Of a stretch of DNA of 64,000 nucleotides, positions 52,495 through 63,083 are shown piece after piece. The stretch's first letter is position 1. Each line of letters starts with the position of its first letter. A program made the position numbers and the translations under genes. The notes under the pieces were generated by a model. It worked only from the letters and a program-made list of their open reading frames with translations, did not search any database and was not told the DNA's origin. The DNA comes from Qipengyuania qiaonensis. GTDB taxonomy: Bacteria > Pseudomonadota > Alphaproteobacteria > Sphingomonadales > Sphingomonadaceae. Location: NCBI RefSeq assembly GCF_019711515.1, contig NZ_JAIGNO010000001.1, forward strand, positions 248,001 to 312,000. The letters are read 5' to 3'.

Positions 52495-53708
52495 GTCACG
52501 CCATGCATCTCGAAGAGTCGCCGACCACCGGCGACGAGGTGATCACCAACTACACGATCAATTTCGGGCCCCAGCATCCCGCTGCCCACGGCGTGTTGCG
52601 CATGGTGATGGAACTCGATGGCGAGATCATCGAGCGGATCGATCCGCATGTCGGCCTGCTCCACCGCGGCACCGAAAAGCTGATCGAGCACAAGACCTAT
52701 CTGCAGGCGCTGCCGTATTTCGACCGCCTCGACTACTGCTCCCCGCTTTGCATGGAGCATAGCTACGTCCTGGCTATCGAAAAGCTTCTCAATATCGAAG
52801 TGCCGGAGCGCGCCCAATACCTGCGCGTGCTGTTCGCGGAGCTGACCCGCATCTGCAATCATATGCTCAATATCGGCGCGCATGTGATGGATGTCGGCGC
52901 CATGACGCCGAACCTGTGGGTGTTCGAACTGCGCGAAGACTGCCTGAATTTCTTCGAGCGCGCCTCGGGCGCGCGCATGCACAGCGCCTGGTTCCGCCCC
53001 GGCGGCGTCCATCAGGATGTTCCGGAAAAGCTGCTCGTCGATATCGGCGAATGGCTCGATACGCGCCTGCCCGAACTGTTTGGCGATGCCATGAGCCTTG
53101 TGCTCGACAACCGCATCTTCAAGCAGCGCAATGTCGATATCGCCGTGGTCAGCAAGGACGATGCCGTGGCCTGGGGCTTCTCCGGCCCGATGATCCGCGC
53201 TGCCGGCATTCCGTGGGATCTGCGCAAGTCGCAGCCTTACGACGTGTACGATCGGATGGATTTCGACATTCCCGTCGGCACCAATTCGGACTGCTACGAC
53301 CGCTTCGTGGTGCGCGTGAAAGAAGTCTACGAAAGCGCGAAGATCATCAAGCAGTGCCTGGCGCAGATGCCGTCCGGCCCGGTGGCGAGCGACGACCGCA
53401 AGGTGGCACCGCCGAAGCGCGCCGAGATGAAGCAATCGATGGAAGCGCTGATCCACCACTTCAAGCTCTATACCGAGGGCTTCCACGTGCCCGCGGGCGA
53501 GGTTTATGTCGCCACCGAAAGTCCCAAGGGCGAATTCGGCGTCTATCTCGTCAGCGATGGGTCGAACAAACCCTATCGCTGCAAGATCCGCCCGACGGCA
53601 TTCTCGCACTTACAAGCAATGGATTTCATGAGCCGCGGCCACATGCTGCCCGACGCCACCGCCATCCTCGGCGCCATCGACGTCGTGTTCGGGGAGTGCG
53701 ACCGGTGA
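52491..53708 (+). CDS. nuoD: NADH-quinone oxidoreductase subunit D
   Basis: 405-residue 49-kDa-type subunit. The N-terminal [14 protein letters not shown] and [14 protein letters not shown] are the quinone-site segments, and the C-terminus [20 protein letters not shown] is typical. It pairs with NuoB around cluster N2. Its ATG overlaps the lipoprotein stop (ATGA); its stop overlaps the next small gene by four bases (GTGA). Confidence 0.97.
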   Translation: MSHAMHLEESPTTGDEVITNYTINFGPQHPAAHGVLRMVMELDGEIIERIDPHVGLLHRGTEKLIEHKTYLQALPYFDRLDYCSPLCMEHSYVLAIEKLLNIEVPERAQYLRVLFAELTRICNHMLNIGAHVMDVGAMTPNLWVFELREDCLNFFERASGARMHSAWFRPGGVHQDVPEKLLVDIGEWLDTRLPELFGDAMSLVLDNRIFKQRNVDIAVVSKDDAVAWGFSGPMIRAAGIPWDLRKSQPYDVYDRMDFDIPVGTNSDCYDRFVVRVKEVYESAKIIKQCLAQMPSGPVASDDRKVAPPKRAEMKQSMEALIHHFKLYTEGFHVPAGEVYVATESPKGEFGVYLVSDGSNKPYRCKIRPTAFSHLQAMDFMSRGHMLPDATAILGAIDVVFGECDR

Positions 53709-53959
53709 GACAGTATTTGAATTGGCTTGATCCGAAGATTGATCCAGCACGCGGCAGCGTTCGTGGGCTGGTCGCCGCGCATGTGATAGGCTTCGCATGG
53801 ATGGCGATTATCGTCTCTCCGGCAGTGCTTATAATTGGAGAACCGGGCACCTACGGTTACGACAATCTAATCCTGCCGGTTCTTATATTCTCAGTCTTTC
53901 CGCTCTTTCTCCACTATGGCCGATATATTCAGCTGTACGCCCGCACGAATGGAGCCTAA
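53705..53959 (+). CDS. 84-residue membrane protein in the nuo operon
   Basis: Starts GTG 53705, four bases inside nuoD. After a soluble start ([16 protein letters not shown]) there are two transmembrane segments, [19 protein letters not shown] and [18 protein letters not shown] do not recognise it. It runs in frame to a TAA five bases before nuoE. Its coupled position in the nuo operon argues for a role linked to complex I or the membrane arm. Confidence 0.75.
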   Translation: MRQYLNWLDPKIDPARGSVRGLVAAHVIGFAWMAIIVSPAVLIIGEPGTYGYDNLILPVLIFSVFPLFLHYGRYIQLYARTNGA

Positions 53960-53964
53960 AACTA

Positions 53965-54633
53965 ATGGCTGACCGTTCCCCCGCACCCGATACTCCCGAA
54001 CTGCGCGAGCGCTGGGGTGCCTTCGAGTTCACCGAAAGCTCCCGCGAGCGTGCCGACAAGGCAATTGCGCGCTATCCCGAAGGTCGCCAGCGCTCGGCGG
54101 TGATGCCGCTGCTCGACCTTGCCCAGCGCCAGGTCGGCGAGGAAACCGATACGCAGGGCTGGCTGCCGCTGCCGGTGATCGAATATGTCGCCGACTATCT
54201 CGACATGCCGGTCATCCGCGTGCTCGAAGTCGCCAGCTTCTATTTCATGTACAACATGAAGCCGGTGGGTAAGTACCACGTGCAGGTCTGCGGTACGACG
54301 CCCTGCATGCTGCGCGGTTCGGACGGATTGTTCGAAACCTGCAAGAAGCGCGGCATGAGCAAGGGCCATGTTTCGGAAGACGGCCTCTGGACGCTGACCG
54401 AGGTCGAATGCATGGGCAATTGCGCCACCGCGCCGATGGTCCAGATCAACGACGACAATTACGAGGATTTGACGCCCGCGCGCCTCGATGAAATCCTCGA
54501 CGAACTGGCCGCGGGCAAGCAGCCGAAAACCGGCACACAGATCGCAGGCAAGCGGACCAGCGAACCCGAAGGCGGACCCACGACGCTGAAGGAAATGGTC
54601 GACGCCAATCACGATTACCGGAAGGAATGGTGA
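53965..54633 (+). CDS. nuoE: NADH-quinone oxidoreductase subunit E
   Basis: 222-residue 24-kDa-type subunit with a 2Fe-2S site: QVCGTTPCMLRG, then ECMGNCATAPMVQIN about 40 residues on. It sits in the NADH-oxidising tip with NuoF. About 40 residues at the end (GKQPKTGTQIAGKRTSEPEG) are a charged tail. The next 115 bases hold a repeat, not a gene. Confidence 0.96.
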   Translation: MADRSPAPDTPELRERWGAFEFTESSRERADKAIARYPEGRQRSAVMPLLDLAQRQVGEETDTQGWLPLPVIEYVADYLDMPVIRVLEVASFYFMYNMKPVGKYHVQVCGTTPCMLRGSDGLFETCKKRGMSKGHVSEDGLWTLTEVECMGNCATAPMVQINDDNYEDLTPARLDEILDELAAGKQPKTGTQIAGKRTSEPEGGPTTLKEMVDANHDYRKEW

Positions 54634-54651
54634 TGATTTCCCGTTTCTCCT

Positions 54652-54728
54652 GTCATCGCGAGGAGCCGCGGGCGACGCGGCGATCCATCGCGCAGGTCCA
54701 TGGATTGCTCCGTTACACTCGCAATGAC
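54652..54728. repeat. REP-like 77-bp imperfect palindrome inside the nuo operon
   Basis: The left arm GTCATCGCGAGGAGC (54652-54666) is complementary to GCTCC...CTCGCAATGAC (54707-54728), and CGATCCAT (54681-54688) pairs with ATGGATTG (54700-54707). Outer arms match at 10 of 11 bases. The GTCATTGCGAG motif recalls dispersed palindromes seen in several alphaproteobacteria. It lies between nuoE and the next micro-gene, where it could form an RNA hairpin that tunes expression or mRNA stability. Confidence 0.7.
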
Positions 54729-54748
54729 TTTGCGAAGGGAGGCTTTGC

Positions 54749-54889
54749 TTGAGCATCGCCACTATCCTCATTGCGCTGATCCTGGGCTTTGTTGCCTGGA
54801 AAGTGCTGGTCGGACTCGTGAAATTCGGCGCGCTCGCGATCATCGCGGTCGCCGCCATCTACATCCTCTCGCAGGGGAGCACATTCTGA
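54749..54889 (+). CDS. 46-residue membrane micro-protein upstream of nuoF
   Basis: TTG start with GGGAGG seven bases upstream; it ends in TGA sharing one base with the nuoF ATG. The protein is nearly all hydrophobic: [20 protein letters not shown] and [17 protein letters not shown] form one or two transmembrane segments. Too short for standard gene calling. The strong ribosome site and the tight link to nuoF are the evidence. Confidence 0.65.
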   Translation: MSIATILIALILGFVAWKVLVGLVKFGALAIIAVAAIYILSQGSTF

Positions 54890-56181
54890 TGCTTGCCGAC
54901 AAGGACCGCATCTTCACCAATCTGTATGGCTTCCAGGACTGGGGGCTGAAGGCGGCGCAGCAGCGCGGCGATTGGGACGATACCAAGGCGCTGATCGCGC
55001 GCGGGCACGACAATATCATCGAAGAGATGAAGGCCTCGGGCCTGCGCGGACGCGGCGGCGCTGGCTTCCCGACTGGCCTGAAGTGGTCGTTCATGCCGAA
55101 GGAAAGCAAGGACGGGCGTCCGAGTTTCCTCGTCATCAACGCCGACGAATCCGAGCCAGGTTCCTGTAAAGACAGAGAAATCATCCGCCACGATCCGCAC
55201 AAGCTGATCGAAGGTGCGCTGGTGGCCGGATACGCCATGCGGGCGAGGGCGGCCTATATCTACATCCGCGGCGAGTATATCCGCGAAGCCGAAACGCTGC
55301 AAAAAGCTGTCGATCAAGCGTATGATCAGGGGCTGATCGGACGCAATGCGTGCAAGTCAGGCTATGATTTCGATGTGTTCGTCCACCGTGGTGCAGGCGC
55401 TTACATCTGCGGCGAAGAAACCGCGATGATCGAAAGCCTCGAAGGCAAAAAGGGCCAGCCCCGCCTCAAGCCGCCATTCCCGGCGGGCGCTGGCCTTTAT
55501 GGTTGCCCGACCACGGTCAACAATGTGGAATCGATCGCTGTCGTGCCGACCATTCTGCGGCGCGGCGCGAGCTGGTTCGCAAGCTTCGGGCGCGAGAATA
55601 ACAAGGGCACCAAGCTCTTCCAGATCAGCGGCCATGTAAACAAACCGTGCGTGGTCGAGGAAGCGCTCAGTATCCCGTTCAGCGAGCTGATCGAGAAGCA
55701 TTGCGGCGGTATCACCGGTGGTAAGGACAACCTCCTTGCGGTGATCCCGGGCGGTTCGTCGGTCCCGCTGGTCCCGGCCGAGCAGATCTGGGATGCGCCG
55801 ATGGATTTCGACGGGCTCAAGGATCTCGGTTCGGGCCTCGGCACGGCCGGCGTAATCGTGATGGACAAGTCCACCGATATCGTCCGCGCCATCAGTCGCA
55901 TCAGCTATTTCTACAAGCACGAAAGCTGCGGCCAGTGCACCCCCTGCCGTGAAGGCACGGGCTGGATGTGGCGCATGATGGAGCGCCTGCGTACCGGCGA
56001 TGCGGCGATCGAGGAAATCGACATGCTCCAGCAGGTCACCAAGCAGGTCGAAGGCCACACCATCTGCGCGCTCGGCGACGCTGCGGCCTGGCCGATCCAG
56101 GGCCTGATCCGCCATTTCCGCCCCGAACTCGAGCGCCGGATCGAAGAGCACAATGCCAAGTTCGCGGAGGCGGCGGAATGA
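54889..56181 (+). CDS. nuoF: NADH-quinone oxidoreductase subunit F
   Basis: 430-residue 51-kDa-type subunit which oxidises NADH with FMN. The NADH/FMN loop [13 protein letters not shown] is near residue 45-57, [12 protein letters not shown] is the second site, and the 4Fe-4S ligands are [12 protein letters not shown] plus a later Cys in HTICALGD. Its stop overlaps the next ATG by four bases. Confidence 0.97.
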   Translation: MLADKDRIFTNLYGFQDWGLKAAQQRGDWDDTKALIARGHDNIIEEMKASGLRGRGGAGFPTGLKWSFMPKESKDGRPSFLVINADESEPGSCKDREIIRHDPHKLIEGALVAGYAMRARAAYIYIRGEYIREAETLQKAVDQAYDQGLIGRNACKSGYDFDVFVHRGAGAYICGEETAMIESLEGKKGQPRLKPPFPAGAGLYGCPTTVNNVESIAVVPTILRRGASWFASFGRENNKGTKLFQISGHVNKPCVVEEALSIPFSELIEKHCGGITGGKDNLLAVIPGGSSVPLVPAEQIWDAPMDFDGLKDLGSGLGTAGVIVMDKSTDIVRAISRISYFYKHESCGQCTPCREGTGWMWRMMERLRTGDAAIEEIDMLQQVTKQVEGHTICALGDAAAWPIQGLIRHFRPELERRIEEHNAKFAEAAE

Positions 56182-56432
56182 GGCGCGAGGAGCCCTTGTC
56201 GAAATTTGCACTTCTTATCGGTGTGTCGGCGATCGTGTTGTTCTTTCACGAAGCAGGCAGCCATCTCTTGCAACTTGTAACCGAAGGATCGTTCAAGGAT
56301 CCTGGCTATGCCCAGAGGCAAATTGTCGCGGGCGTGGTCTTCGCCGCACTCCTCGCGTGCGCCGCAGTTGGCGTCCAGTATCTGGCCGACATCAAATGGC
56401 TCCTGAAAAACAAGGTCGATCGCCATGCCTAA
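56178..56432 (+). CDS. 84-residue membrane protein between nuoF and nuoG
   Basis: ATG 56178 in the nuoF stop (ATGA). Two transmembrane segments are visible: [19 protein letters not shown] and [20 protein letters not shown], the rest polar (KNKVDRHA at the end). It overlaps nuoG by eight bases. No known family. Coupling on both sides suggests it is made in step with complex I. Confidence 0.75.
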   Translation: MRREEPLSKFALLIGVSAIVLFFHEAGSHLLQLVTEGSFKDPGYAQRQIVAGVVFAALLACAAVGVQYLADIKWLLKNKVDRHA

Positions 56433-58434
56433 AGTCACCGTAGACGGACAGGAAATCGACGTACCCGACGGCGCGACCGTGCTTCAGGCGTGCGAGCTGG
56501 CGGGGAAGGAAATTCCGCGCTTCTGCTATCATGAGCGGCTGAGCATCGCGGGCAATTGCCGCATGTGCCTGGTCGAGGTGAAGCCGGGGCCGCCCAAGCC
56601 GCAGGCTAGCTGCGCGCTGCCCGCCACCGAAGGGCAGGAAATCCGCACCGACAGCCAGATGGTCAAGACCGCGCGCGAAGGGGTGATGGAGTTCCTCCTC
56701 ATCAACCACCCGCTCGACTGCCCGATCTGCGATCAGGGCGGCGAATGCGATCTGCAGGACCAGTCGATTGCCTATGGTCGCGGCGCCACGCGCTATGAGG
56801 AAAACAAGCGCGCGGTCACCGAGAAGTATATGGGCCCGCTGATCAAGACAGTCATGACCCGCTGCATCCACTGCACCCGCTGCGTGCGTTTCAGCGAGGA
56901 AATCGCGGGTGTGGACGAAATCGGCGCGGTCGGTCGCGGCGAGGACATGCAGATCACCACCTATCTCGAACAGGCGGCGGAGCATGAACTGTCGGCCAAT
57001 GTAATCGACCTCTGCCCGGTCGGCGCGCTCACCAGCCGCCCCTATGCCTTCGAGGCGCGTCCGTGGGAACTCAAGAAGACGCTCAGCATCGACGTGTCCG
57101 ATGCGGTGGGCGCGAATATCCGCCTCGACAGCCGCGGCCGCGAGGTCATGCGCGCACTTCCGCGCATCAATGACGACGTCAACGAGGAATGGATTTCCGA
57201 CAAGGCGCGCTATCAGGTCGACGGCCTGTCGAAGCGCCGCCTCGACAAGGTGTTCATGCGCAAGCGCGGGAAGCTGCAGCCGGCGAGCTGGGACGAAGCC
57301 TTCAAGGCCATCGCCAAGGCCAAGCCGGGCAAGGATATCGCGGCGATCGCCGGCGACATGGTCGATTGCGAAACGATGTTCGCGGCCAAGGCGCTGCTCA
57401 AGGCTTGCGGTTCGAAACTGATCGAAGGCCGCCAGACCGGCATGGATTACGACGTTTCGAACCTCGCAGCGGTCAATTTCAATTCGACCTTTGCAGGTAT
57501 CGAGGCGGCGGACGCGATCCTGATCGTCGGCAGCCACATCCGCTGGGAAGCCGCGCTGGTGAATGTGCGCATCCGCAAAGCGGTGAAGCGCGGTGCGAAG
57601 GTCTTCGTCGTCGGGCCTTACTGGGACACGACCTATCCGGCCGAGTTCCTTGGCGAGGACCTGTCGGTTCTCGGCAAGCTGCCCAAGGAGGTTGCCGAAG
57701 CCTTCAAGGGCGCCGAGCGCCCGGCCATCATCATGGGCGGTGCGGCGCTGGCCAGGGGTGCGCTCGGCGCCGGACTGGCTTTTGCGGAAAAGTTCAAGCT
57801 GGTTCGCGATGGCTGGAAAGGGTTCAACGTGCTGCACTTCAGCGCCGCGCGCATGGGCGGGCTGATGCTCGGTTTCGCGCAGAAGGGCGGCATGAAAGAC
57901 ATCGTCAAAGCCAAACCCAAGGTGGTTGTCAGCCTGGGCGCGGACGAGATGGATTTCGAACCATTCGCCGATGCGCTGAAGGTCTATATCGGCCATCATG
58001 GCGACAAGGGCGCACATGCGGCGGACATCGTCCTTCCGGGTGCGAGCTATGCCGAGAAGGACGGGACCTACGTCAACACCGAAGGCCGCGTGCAGTTTGC
58101 CGAAAAGGCCGTGTTCGCGCCGGGCGATGCGCGCGAGGACTGGACGATCCTGCGGGCGCTAGCCGATGCGCTGGGCGTGAATGTGGGCTTCGACAGCTTT
58201 GCGCAGCTTCAGGGTGCTATGATCGCCGAAGTCCCCGCGCTGGGTGAAGAGGGTCTGGCGGATTACGGTGCATTCCCCAAGGCCGATGCCAAGGCAAAGG
58301 CCGAAGGAACCATATCGGCCTATCCGATAAGGGATTTCTATCTCACCAATCCGATCGCCCGCGCGAGCTCGGTGATGCAGCAATGTTCGAGCGAACTGCT
58401 CGGCGGTGGCGAACTGGCGGAGGCCGCCGAATAA
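56425..58434 (+). CDS. nuoG: NADH-quinone oxidoreductase subunit G
   Basis: 669-residue 75-kDa-type subunit of the electron-transfer arm. The 2Fe-2S site is [15 protein letters not shown] (from about residue 35); 4Fe-4S ligands are [14 protein letters not shown] and [13 protein letters not shown], with a further Cys in [10 protein letters not shown]. The molybdopterin-like domain follows but without cofactor residues, as usual. The last codon's stop overlaps the next ATG by one base. Confidence 0.97.
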   Translation: MPKVTVDGQEIDVPDGATVLQACELAGKEIPRFCYHERLSIAGNCRMCLVEVKPGPPKPQASCALPATEGQEIRTDSQMVKTAREGVMEFLLINHPLDCPICDQGGECDLQDQSIAYGRGATRYEENKRAVTEKYMGPLIKTVMTRCIHCTRCVRFSEEIAGVDEIGAVGRGEDMQITTYLEQAAEHELSANVIDLCPVGALTSRPYAFEARPWELKKTLSIDVSDAVGANIRLDSRGREVMRALPRINDDVNEEWISDKARYQVDGLSKRRLDKVFMRKRGKLQPASWDEAFKAIAKAKPGKDIAAIAGDMVDCETMFAAKALLKACGSKLIEGRQTGMDYDVSNLAAVNFNSTFAGIEAADAILIVGSHIRWEAALVNVRIRKAVKRGAKVFVVGPYWDTTYPAEFLGEDLSVLGKLPKEVAEAFKGAERPAIIMGGAALARGALGAGLAFAEKFKLVRDGWKGFNVLHFSAARMGGLMLGFAQKGGMKDIVKAKPKVVVSLGADEMDFEPFADALKVYIGHHGDKGAHAADIVLPGASYAEKDGTYVNTEGRVQFAEKAVFAPGDAREDWTILRALADALGVNVGFDSFAQLQGAMIAEVPALGEEGLADYGAFPKADAKAKAEGTISAYPIRDFYLTNPIARASSVMQQCSSELLGGGELAEAAE

Positions 58435-58598
58435 TGGCTTCTCCGATCATTCCCTTAGCAATTCTCGGTGTAAGCGGTCTCGCCGTATGGCGCGGTTTCC
58501 GCACCGACAGCAGCAACAAGTCGAGCGCGGCCAATGGCTGGCGCAACGAAGCCTATTCCGCCCGCGAGAAGGTGGAGAAGGGCAGGAAGCAGAAATGA
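58434..58598 (+). CDS. 54-residue membrane micro-protein between nuoG and nuoH
   Basis: ATG 58434 shares a base with the nuoG stop. One transmembrane segment ([16 protein letters not shown]) is followed by a polar tail ending [12 protein letters not shown]. Its TGA overlaps the nuoH ATG by four bases. Not recognised; the coupling on both sides supports that it is a real gene. Confidence 0.7.
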   Translation: MASPIIPLAILGVSGLAVWRGFRTDSSNKSSAANGWRNEAYSAREKVEKGRKQK

Positions 58599-59650
58599 CC
58601 GAATTCTTCCAATCGCTCGGCATGACCTATGAATGGGCATGGTTCGTCGCGACCTTCGCCGGGATCCTCCTGATCGCATTGCCGGTGATGCTGGCAGTTG
58701 CCATGGTCATCTATGTCGATCGCAAGGTCTGGGCGGCAATCAATCTGCGGCGCGGGCCCAATGTGGTCGGTCCGTTCGGCCTGCTGCAAAGCTTTGCCGA
58801 TGCGCTCAAGGTGATGTTGCAGGAAACCATCATTCCCTCGGCCGCCAACAAGGGCATCTTCATCATCGCGCCGATCGTCACCTTCACTGTGGCGCTGGCA
58901 GCCTGGGCGGTGATTCCGTTCAGCGAAACGGCGGTACTCGCCAATATCAATGTCGGTCTGCTCTACATCCTCGCGATCAGTTCGCTGTCGGTTTATGGCG
59001 TGGTCATGGCGGGATGGGCGTCGAACTCGAAATACCCGTTCTTCTCGGCCATGCGTGCCGCGGCACAGATGATTTCCTACGAAGTCTCGATCGGCTTCAT
59101 CCTGGTGTGCGTGGTGCTGTGGGCGGGGACCTTCAATCTGAACGATATCGTGATGGCGCAGAAGGGCCACGGGTTCGGCATCATCAACGGCTATTTCTTC
59201 AATATCCTGCTGTTCCCGATGTGGGTGGTGTTCTTCATCTCCTCGCTCGCCGAGACGCAGCGCGTCCCGTTCGACCTGACCGAGGCCGAGAGCGAGCTCG
59301 TGGCCGGGTACCAGACCGAATACAGCTCGATGGCCTTCGCCATGTTCTGGCTGGGCGAATATGCCAACATCCTGCTGATGTGCATGCTCAATGCACTGCT
59401 GTTCTTCGGCGGATGGCTGCCGCCGATCGACTGGGCGCCGCTCTACTACGTGCCCGGCATCGTGTGGCTGCTGCTCAAGGCATTTTTCTTCTTCTTCATG
59501 TTCAGCTGGGTCATGGCCACTGTGCCGCGCTATCGCTACGACCAGCTGATGCGCCTGGGGTGGAAGGTGTTCCTGCCGATGAGCCTCATCTTCGTCGTCG
59601 TCATTTCCGGATATTTGATGGCCACCGGCCACTATGGAGCCGCCGCATGA
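58595..59650 (+). CDS. nuoH: NADH-quinone oxidoreductase subunit H
   Basis: 351-residue, eight-segment membrane subunit forming the quinone entry with Nuo[23 protein letters not shown] is the conserved cytoplasmic loop, and [18 protein letters not shown] is the second. The start ATG overlaps the previous stop by four bases, and the end overlaps nuoI the same way. Confidence 0.97.
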   Translation: MTEFFQSLGMTYEWAWFVATFAGILLIALPVMLAVAMVIYVDRKVWAAINLRRGPNVVGPFGLLQSFADALKVMLQETIIPSAANKGIFIIAPIVTFTVALAAWAVIPFSETAVLANINVGLLYILAISSLSVYGVVMAGWASNSKYPFFSAMRAAAQMISYEVSIGFILVCVVLWAGTFNLNDIVMAQKGHGFGIINGYFFNILLFPMWVVFFISSLAETQRVPFDLTEAESELVAGYQTEYSSMAFAMFWLGEYANILLMCMLNALLFFGGWLPPIDWAPLYYVPGIVWLLLKAFFFFFMFSWVMATVPRYRYDQLMRLGWKVFLPMSLIFVVVISGYLMATGHYGAAA

Positions 59651-60132
59651 GCGTCGCGCATCTCGTAAAATCGTTCACCCTGTGGGAGTTCGTGAAGGCG
59701 CATGCCCTCACGCTGAAATACTTCTTCAAGCCCAAGGTGACGATCAACTACCCGTTTGAAAAGAACCCGATCTCGCCCCGGTTCCGCGGCGAGCATGCGC
59801 TGCGCCGTTACCCCAACGGGGAAGAGCGCTGCATCGCCTGCAAGCTGTGCGAGGCCGTGTGCCCCGCACAGGCGATCACCATCGAGAGCGAACCGCGCGA
59901 GGACGGCAGCCGACGTACCACGCGCTACGACATCGACATGACGAAGTGCATCTATTGCGGCTTCTGCCAGGAAGCCTGCCCGGTGGATGCCATCGTCGAA
60001 GGGCCGAACTTCGAATATGCGACCGAAACGCGCGAGGAACTGCTCTACGACAAGGCCAAGCTGCTGGCGAACGGGGACAAGTGGGAGCGGGCGATCGCCG
60101 CGAACCTTGAAGCCGATGCGCCATATCGCTAA
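59647..60132 (+). CDS. nuoI: NADH-quinone oxidoreductase subunit I
   Basis: 161-residue TYKY-type subunit with two 4Fe-4S clusters: [12 protein letters not shown] and [32 protein letters not shown] precedes the first. It links the peripheral arm to NuoB. ATGA overlap with nuoH. nuoJ follows after 27 bases, one of the few gaps. Confidence 0.97.
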   Translation: MSVAHLVKSFTLWEFVKAHALTLKYFFKPKVTINYPFEKNPISPRFRGEHALRRYPNGEERCIACKLCEAVCPAQAITIESEPREDGSRRTTRYDIDMTKCIYCGFCQEACPVDAIVEGPNFEYATETREELLYDKAKLLANGDKWERAIAANLEADAPYR

Positions 60133-60159
60133 CCGCCGCGCCAACGAGACACAGGGGTC

Positions 60160-60783
60160 ATGATACAAACTCTCGCCTTCTACCTGTTCGCTGCGCTTGT
60201 GATCGCCAGCGCTGTCATGGTCATCATGGCGCGCAACCCGGTGCATTCGGTGCTGTGGCTGATTCTCGCATTTTTCAACGCTGCGGGTCTGATGGTCCTC
60301 GTCGGCGCCGAATTCATCGCCGCCTTGCTGGTGATCGTCTATGTCGGGGCGGTCGCGGTCCTGTTCCTGTTCGTCGTGATGATGCTCGACATCGATTTCG
60401 CTTCGCTGCGCGCCGGTTTCGTGAAGAATTTCCCGCTCGGCATCGCGATTGCGCTGGTCCTCGCGGCCGAACTGATCTTCGGCATAGGGGCATACCAGGC
60501 CGGGCGGATCGAACTCGGCGTCGCGAGCGGAGCGGCTGCACCGATCCTCGATGCCTCGAACACCGCCAGTATCGGTGCGGTGCTCTATCGCGACTATCTG
60601 TTCCTGTTCGAAGCGGCGGGCCTCATCCTGCTCGTCGCCATGGTCGGCGCGATCGTGCTGACTCACCGCCAGCGACCCGATGGCGCGCGCGGCCAGCAGA
60701 ACATCACCAAGCAGGTGCGTCGCAATCCGAACGAGGCAACGGTCATGAAGCAGCCCACCGTGGGCGAAGGGGTCGAGCTGTGA
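60160..60783 (+). CDS. nuoJ: NADH-quinone oxidoreductase subunit J
   Basis: 207-residue membrane subunit with five transmembrane segments. [19 protein letters not shown] and [20 protein letters not shown] are the conserved blocks, with the pi-bulge region in the third segment. The C-terminus has a soluble tail of about 35 residues. Its stop overlaps the nuoK GTG by four bases. Confidence 0.97.
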   Translation: MIQTLAFYLFAALVIASAVMVIMARNPVHSVLWLILAFFNAAGLMVLVGAEFIAALLVIVYVGAVAVLFLFVVMMLDIDFASLRAGFVKNFPLGIAIALVLAAELIFGIGAYQAGRIELGVASGAAAPILDASNTASIGAVLYRDYLFLFEAAGLILLVAMVGAIVLTHRQRPDGARGQQNITKQVRRNPNEATVMKQPTVGEGVEL

Positions 60784-61085
60784 TCGGCATCGAACACTAC
60801 ATCGTCGTCAGCGCGATCCTCTTCGTGCTCGGCGTGCTCGGCATCTTCCTCAATCGGAAGAACATCATCGTCATCCTGATGGCGATCGAACTGATCCTGC
60901 TGTCGGTAAACATCCAGCTGGTGGCTTTCAGCGCTTTCCTCGGCGATCTGGTGGGGCAGGTCTTCGCCATGTTCGTGCTGACCGTCGCCGCGGGCGAAGC
61001 AGCCGTCGGGCTCGCCATTCTCGTCATCTATTTCCGTGGCCGCGGCACGATCGCGGTCGACGACGTCGACCGGCTGAAGGGATAA
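60780..61085 (+). CDS. nuoK: NADH-quinone oxidoreductase subunit K
   Basis: 101-residue three-segment membrane subunit of the proton-translocating arm. The conserved acidic residues are in [16 protein letters not shown] and [17 protein letters not shown]. The start is GTG 60780 in the nuoJ stop; a six-base gap leads to nuoL. Confidence 0.97.
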   Translation: MIGIEHYIVVSAILFVLGVLGIFLNRKNIIVILMAIELILLSVNIQLVAFSAFLGDLVGQVFAMFVLTVAAGEAAVGLAILVIYFRGRGTIAVDDVDRLKG

Positions 61086-61091
61086 GCCCCG

Positions 61092-63083
61092 GTGCATCCG
61101 ATACTACTTATCGTCTTCCTGCCGCTCGTCGCGGCAATCGTCGCCGGCCTGACCAACAAGGCCGCGCCGAGCGTGTTCGCCAAGTCGATCACGACCGGCG
61201 CGCTGTTCATCAGTGCCGCTTTGAGCTGGCCGATCTTTCTCGGCTTCGTGGGCGGAACCGCAGAACCGACAGTGGTGCCGGTGCTCAAATGGGTGCAGTC
61301 GGGTACGCTCGCCTTCGACTGGGCGCTGCGGGTCGACACGCTGACCGCGGTCATGCTGGTGGTGATCAACACTGTTTCGGCGCTCGTCCACCTCTATAGC
61401 TGGGGCTATATGGAGGAAGATCCGGACCAGCCGCGGTTCTTCGCCTATCTCTCGCTCTTCACCTTCGCCATGCTGATGCTGGTGACCGCCGACAACCTTG
61501 TCCAGATGTTCTTCGGATGGGAAGGGGTGGGTCTCGCATCCTACCTGCTCATCGGTTTCTGGTTCAAGAAGCCCAGCGCGAATGCCGCCGCAATCAAGGC
61601 CTTCGTGGTCAACCGCGTCGGCGATCTCGGCTTCATGCTGGGGATATTCGGCACCTATCTGGTGTTCGACACGGTCTCGATCAGTGAGATCCTCGCGGCT
61701 GCACCCGGCATGAGCGGGGCGACCATCGGTTTCCTCGGCTACAGCGTCCAGACGATGGACGTATTGTGCATTCTCCTGTTCATCGGCGCGATGGGCAAGT
61801 CGGCGCAGCTCGGCCTGCACACCTGGCTGCCCGATGCGATGGAAGGTCCGACGCCGGTTTCCGCGCTGATCCACGCCGCCACCATGGTGACGGCGGGCGT
61901 GTTCATGGTCTGCCGCCTGTCACCGATGTTCGAAACGGCGCCGGTCGCGCTCGGCATGGTGACCTTCGTCGGTGCGGCGACCTGCATCTTCGCCGCCACG
62001 GTCGGTACGACGCAGTGGGATATCAAGCGCGTCATCGCCTATTCGACCTGTTCGCAGCTCGGCTACATGTTCTTCGCCGCGGGCGTCGGCGCCTATGGCG
62101 CGGCCATGTTCCACCTGTTCACGCACGCTTTCTTCAAGGCACTGCTGTTCCTCGGCGCAGGCTCGGTCATCCATGCGATGCATCACGAACAGGACATGCG
62201 CTATTATGGCGAGCTGCGTAAGCACATCCCGCTGACCTTCTGGGCGATGATGGCCGGGACGCTGGCGATCACCGGTGTGGGCATCTATCACCTCGGCGCG
62301 GGCTTTGCCGGCTTCTGGTCGAAAGATGCAATCATCGAGGTCGCCTTCGCACGCAGGACCGAACTGGGCAATTTCGCCTTCTGGATGGGTGTTTTCGCGG
62401 CGCTGCTGACAAGTTTCTATAGCTGGCGCCTGATGTTCCTGACTTTCTGGGGCAAGCCGCGCTGGATCGAAAGCGAGCACATCCAGCACAGCGTTCACAA
62501 GACGCCGGAGCAGGCTGGCGAGGACACTACGGGCGGTTATCACCCGCACGAAAGCCCGCTGACCATGCTCATCCCGCTCGGCGTCCTGTCGATCGGTGCG
62601 GTGCTGGCCGGGCAGATCTTCGCGCCGACTTTCCTCGACAGCGCTGCTTTCTGGGGCAGCTCGATCTTCTACAACGAGCCGCTGATCCACGCGATGCACG
62701 GCGTGCCCTATCTGGTGAAGTACGCCGCGTTCATCGTGATGCTGATCGGCCTGTTCGTCGCCTGGTACGCCTATATCAAGGACACCAGCATCCCGGCGAA
62801 GACCGCCGAACAGCTCGGCCCGGTCTACCGCTTCCTCTACAACAAGTGGTATTTCGACGAGCTTTATCACTATCTCTTCGTGGTCCCGGCCTTCTGGCTC
62901 GGCCGCCAGTTCTGGAAACTCGGCGATATCGGCACGATCGACCGCTTCGGCCCCAACGGCGTCGCCTGGGTGGTCGAGAAGGGCGCCGTGGGCGCACGCA
63001 AGTTCCAGACCGGATATCTTTATAGCTATGCGCTGGTGATGCTTCTCGGCCTCGTCGCCGCGGTCACCTGGGTGCTGTTCTGA
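61092..63083 (+). CDS. nuoL: NADH-quinone oxidoreductase subunit L
   Basis: 663-residue antiporter-like proton pump with about 16 transmembrane segments. The conserved pump segments [38 protein letters not shown] and [17 protein letters not shown] are intact, carrying the channel Glu and Lys residues. The long amphipathic helix HL is at the C-terminus. GTG start; the TGA shares one base with the nuoM ATG. Confidence 0.97.
   Translation: MHPILLIVFLPLVAAIVAGLTNKAAPSVFAKSITTGALFISAALSWPIFLGFVGGTAEPTVVPVLKWVQSGTLAFDWALRVDTLTAVMLVVINTVSALVHLYSWGYMEEDPDQPRFFAYLSLFTFAMLMLVTADNLVQMFFGWEGVGLASYLLIGFWFKKPSANAAAIKAFVVNRVGDLGFMLGIFGTYLVFDTVSISEILAAAPGMSGATIGFLGYSVQTMDVLCILLFIGAMGKSAQLGLHTWLPDAMEGPTPVSALIHAATMVTAGVFMVCRLSPMFETAPVALGMVTFVGAATCIFAATVGTTQWDIKRVIAYSTCSQLGYMFFAAGVGAYGAAMFHLFTHAFFKALLFLGAGSVIHAMHHEQDMRYYGELRKHIPLTFWAMMAGTLAITGVGIYHLGAGFAGFWSKDAIIEVAFARRTELGNFAFWMGVFAALLTSFYSWRLMFLTFWGKPRWIESEHIQHSVHKTPEQAGEDTTGGYHPHESPLTMLIPLGVLSIGAVLAGQIFAPTFLDSAAFWGSSIFYNEPLIHAMHGVPYLVKYAAFIVMLIGLFVAWYAYIKDTSIPAKTAEQLGPVYRFLYNKWYFDELYHYLFVVPAFWLGRQFWKLGDIGTIDRFGPNGVAWVVEKGAVGARKFQTGYLYSYALVMLLGLVAAVTWVLF

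Noticed and set aside
56392..58017. 541-codon minus-strand frame opposite nuoG
   Set aside because: nuoG is unambiguous on the plus strand; this is antisense.
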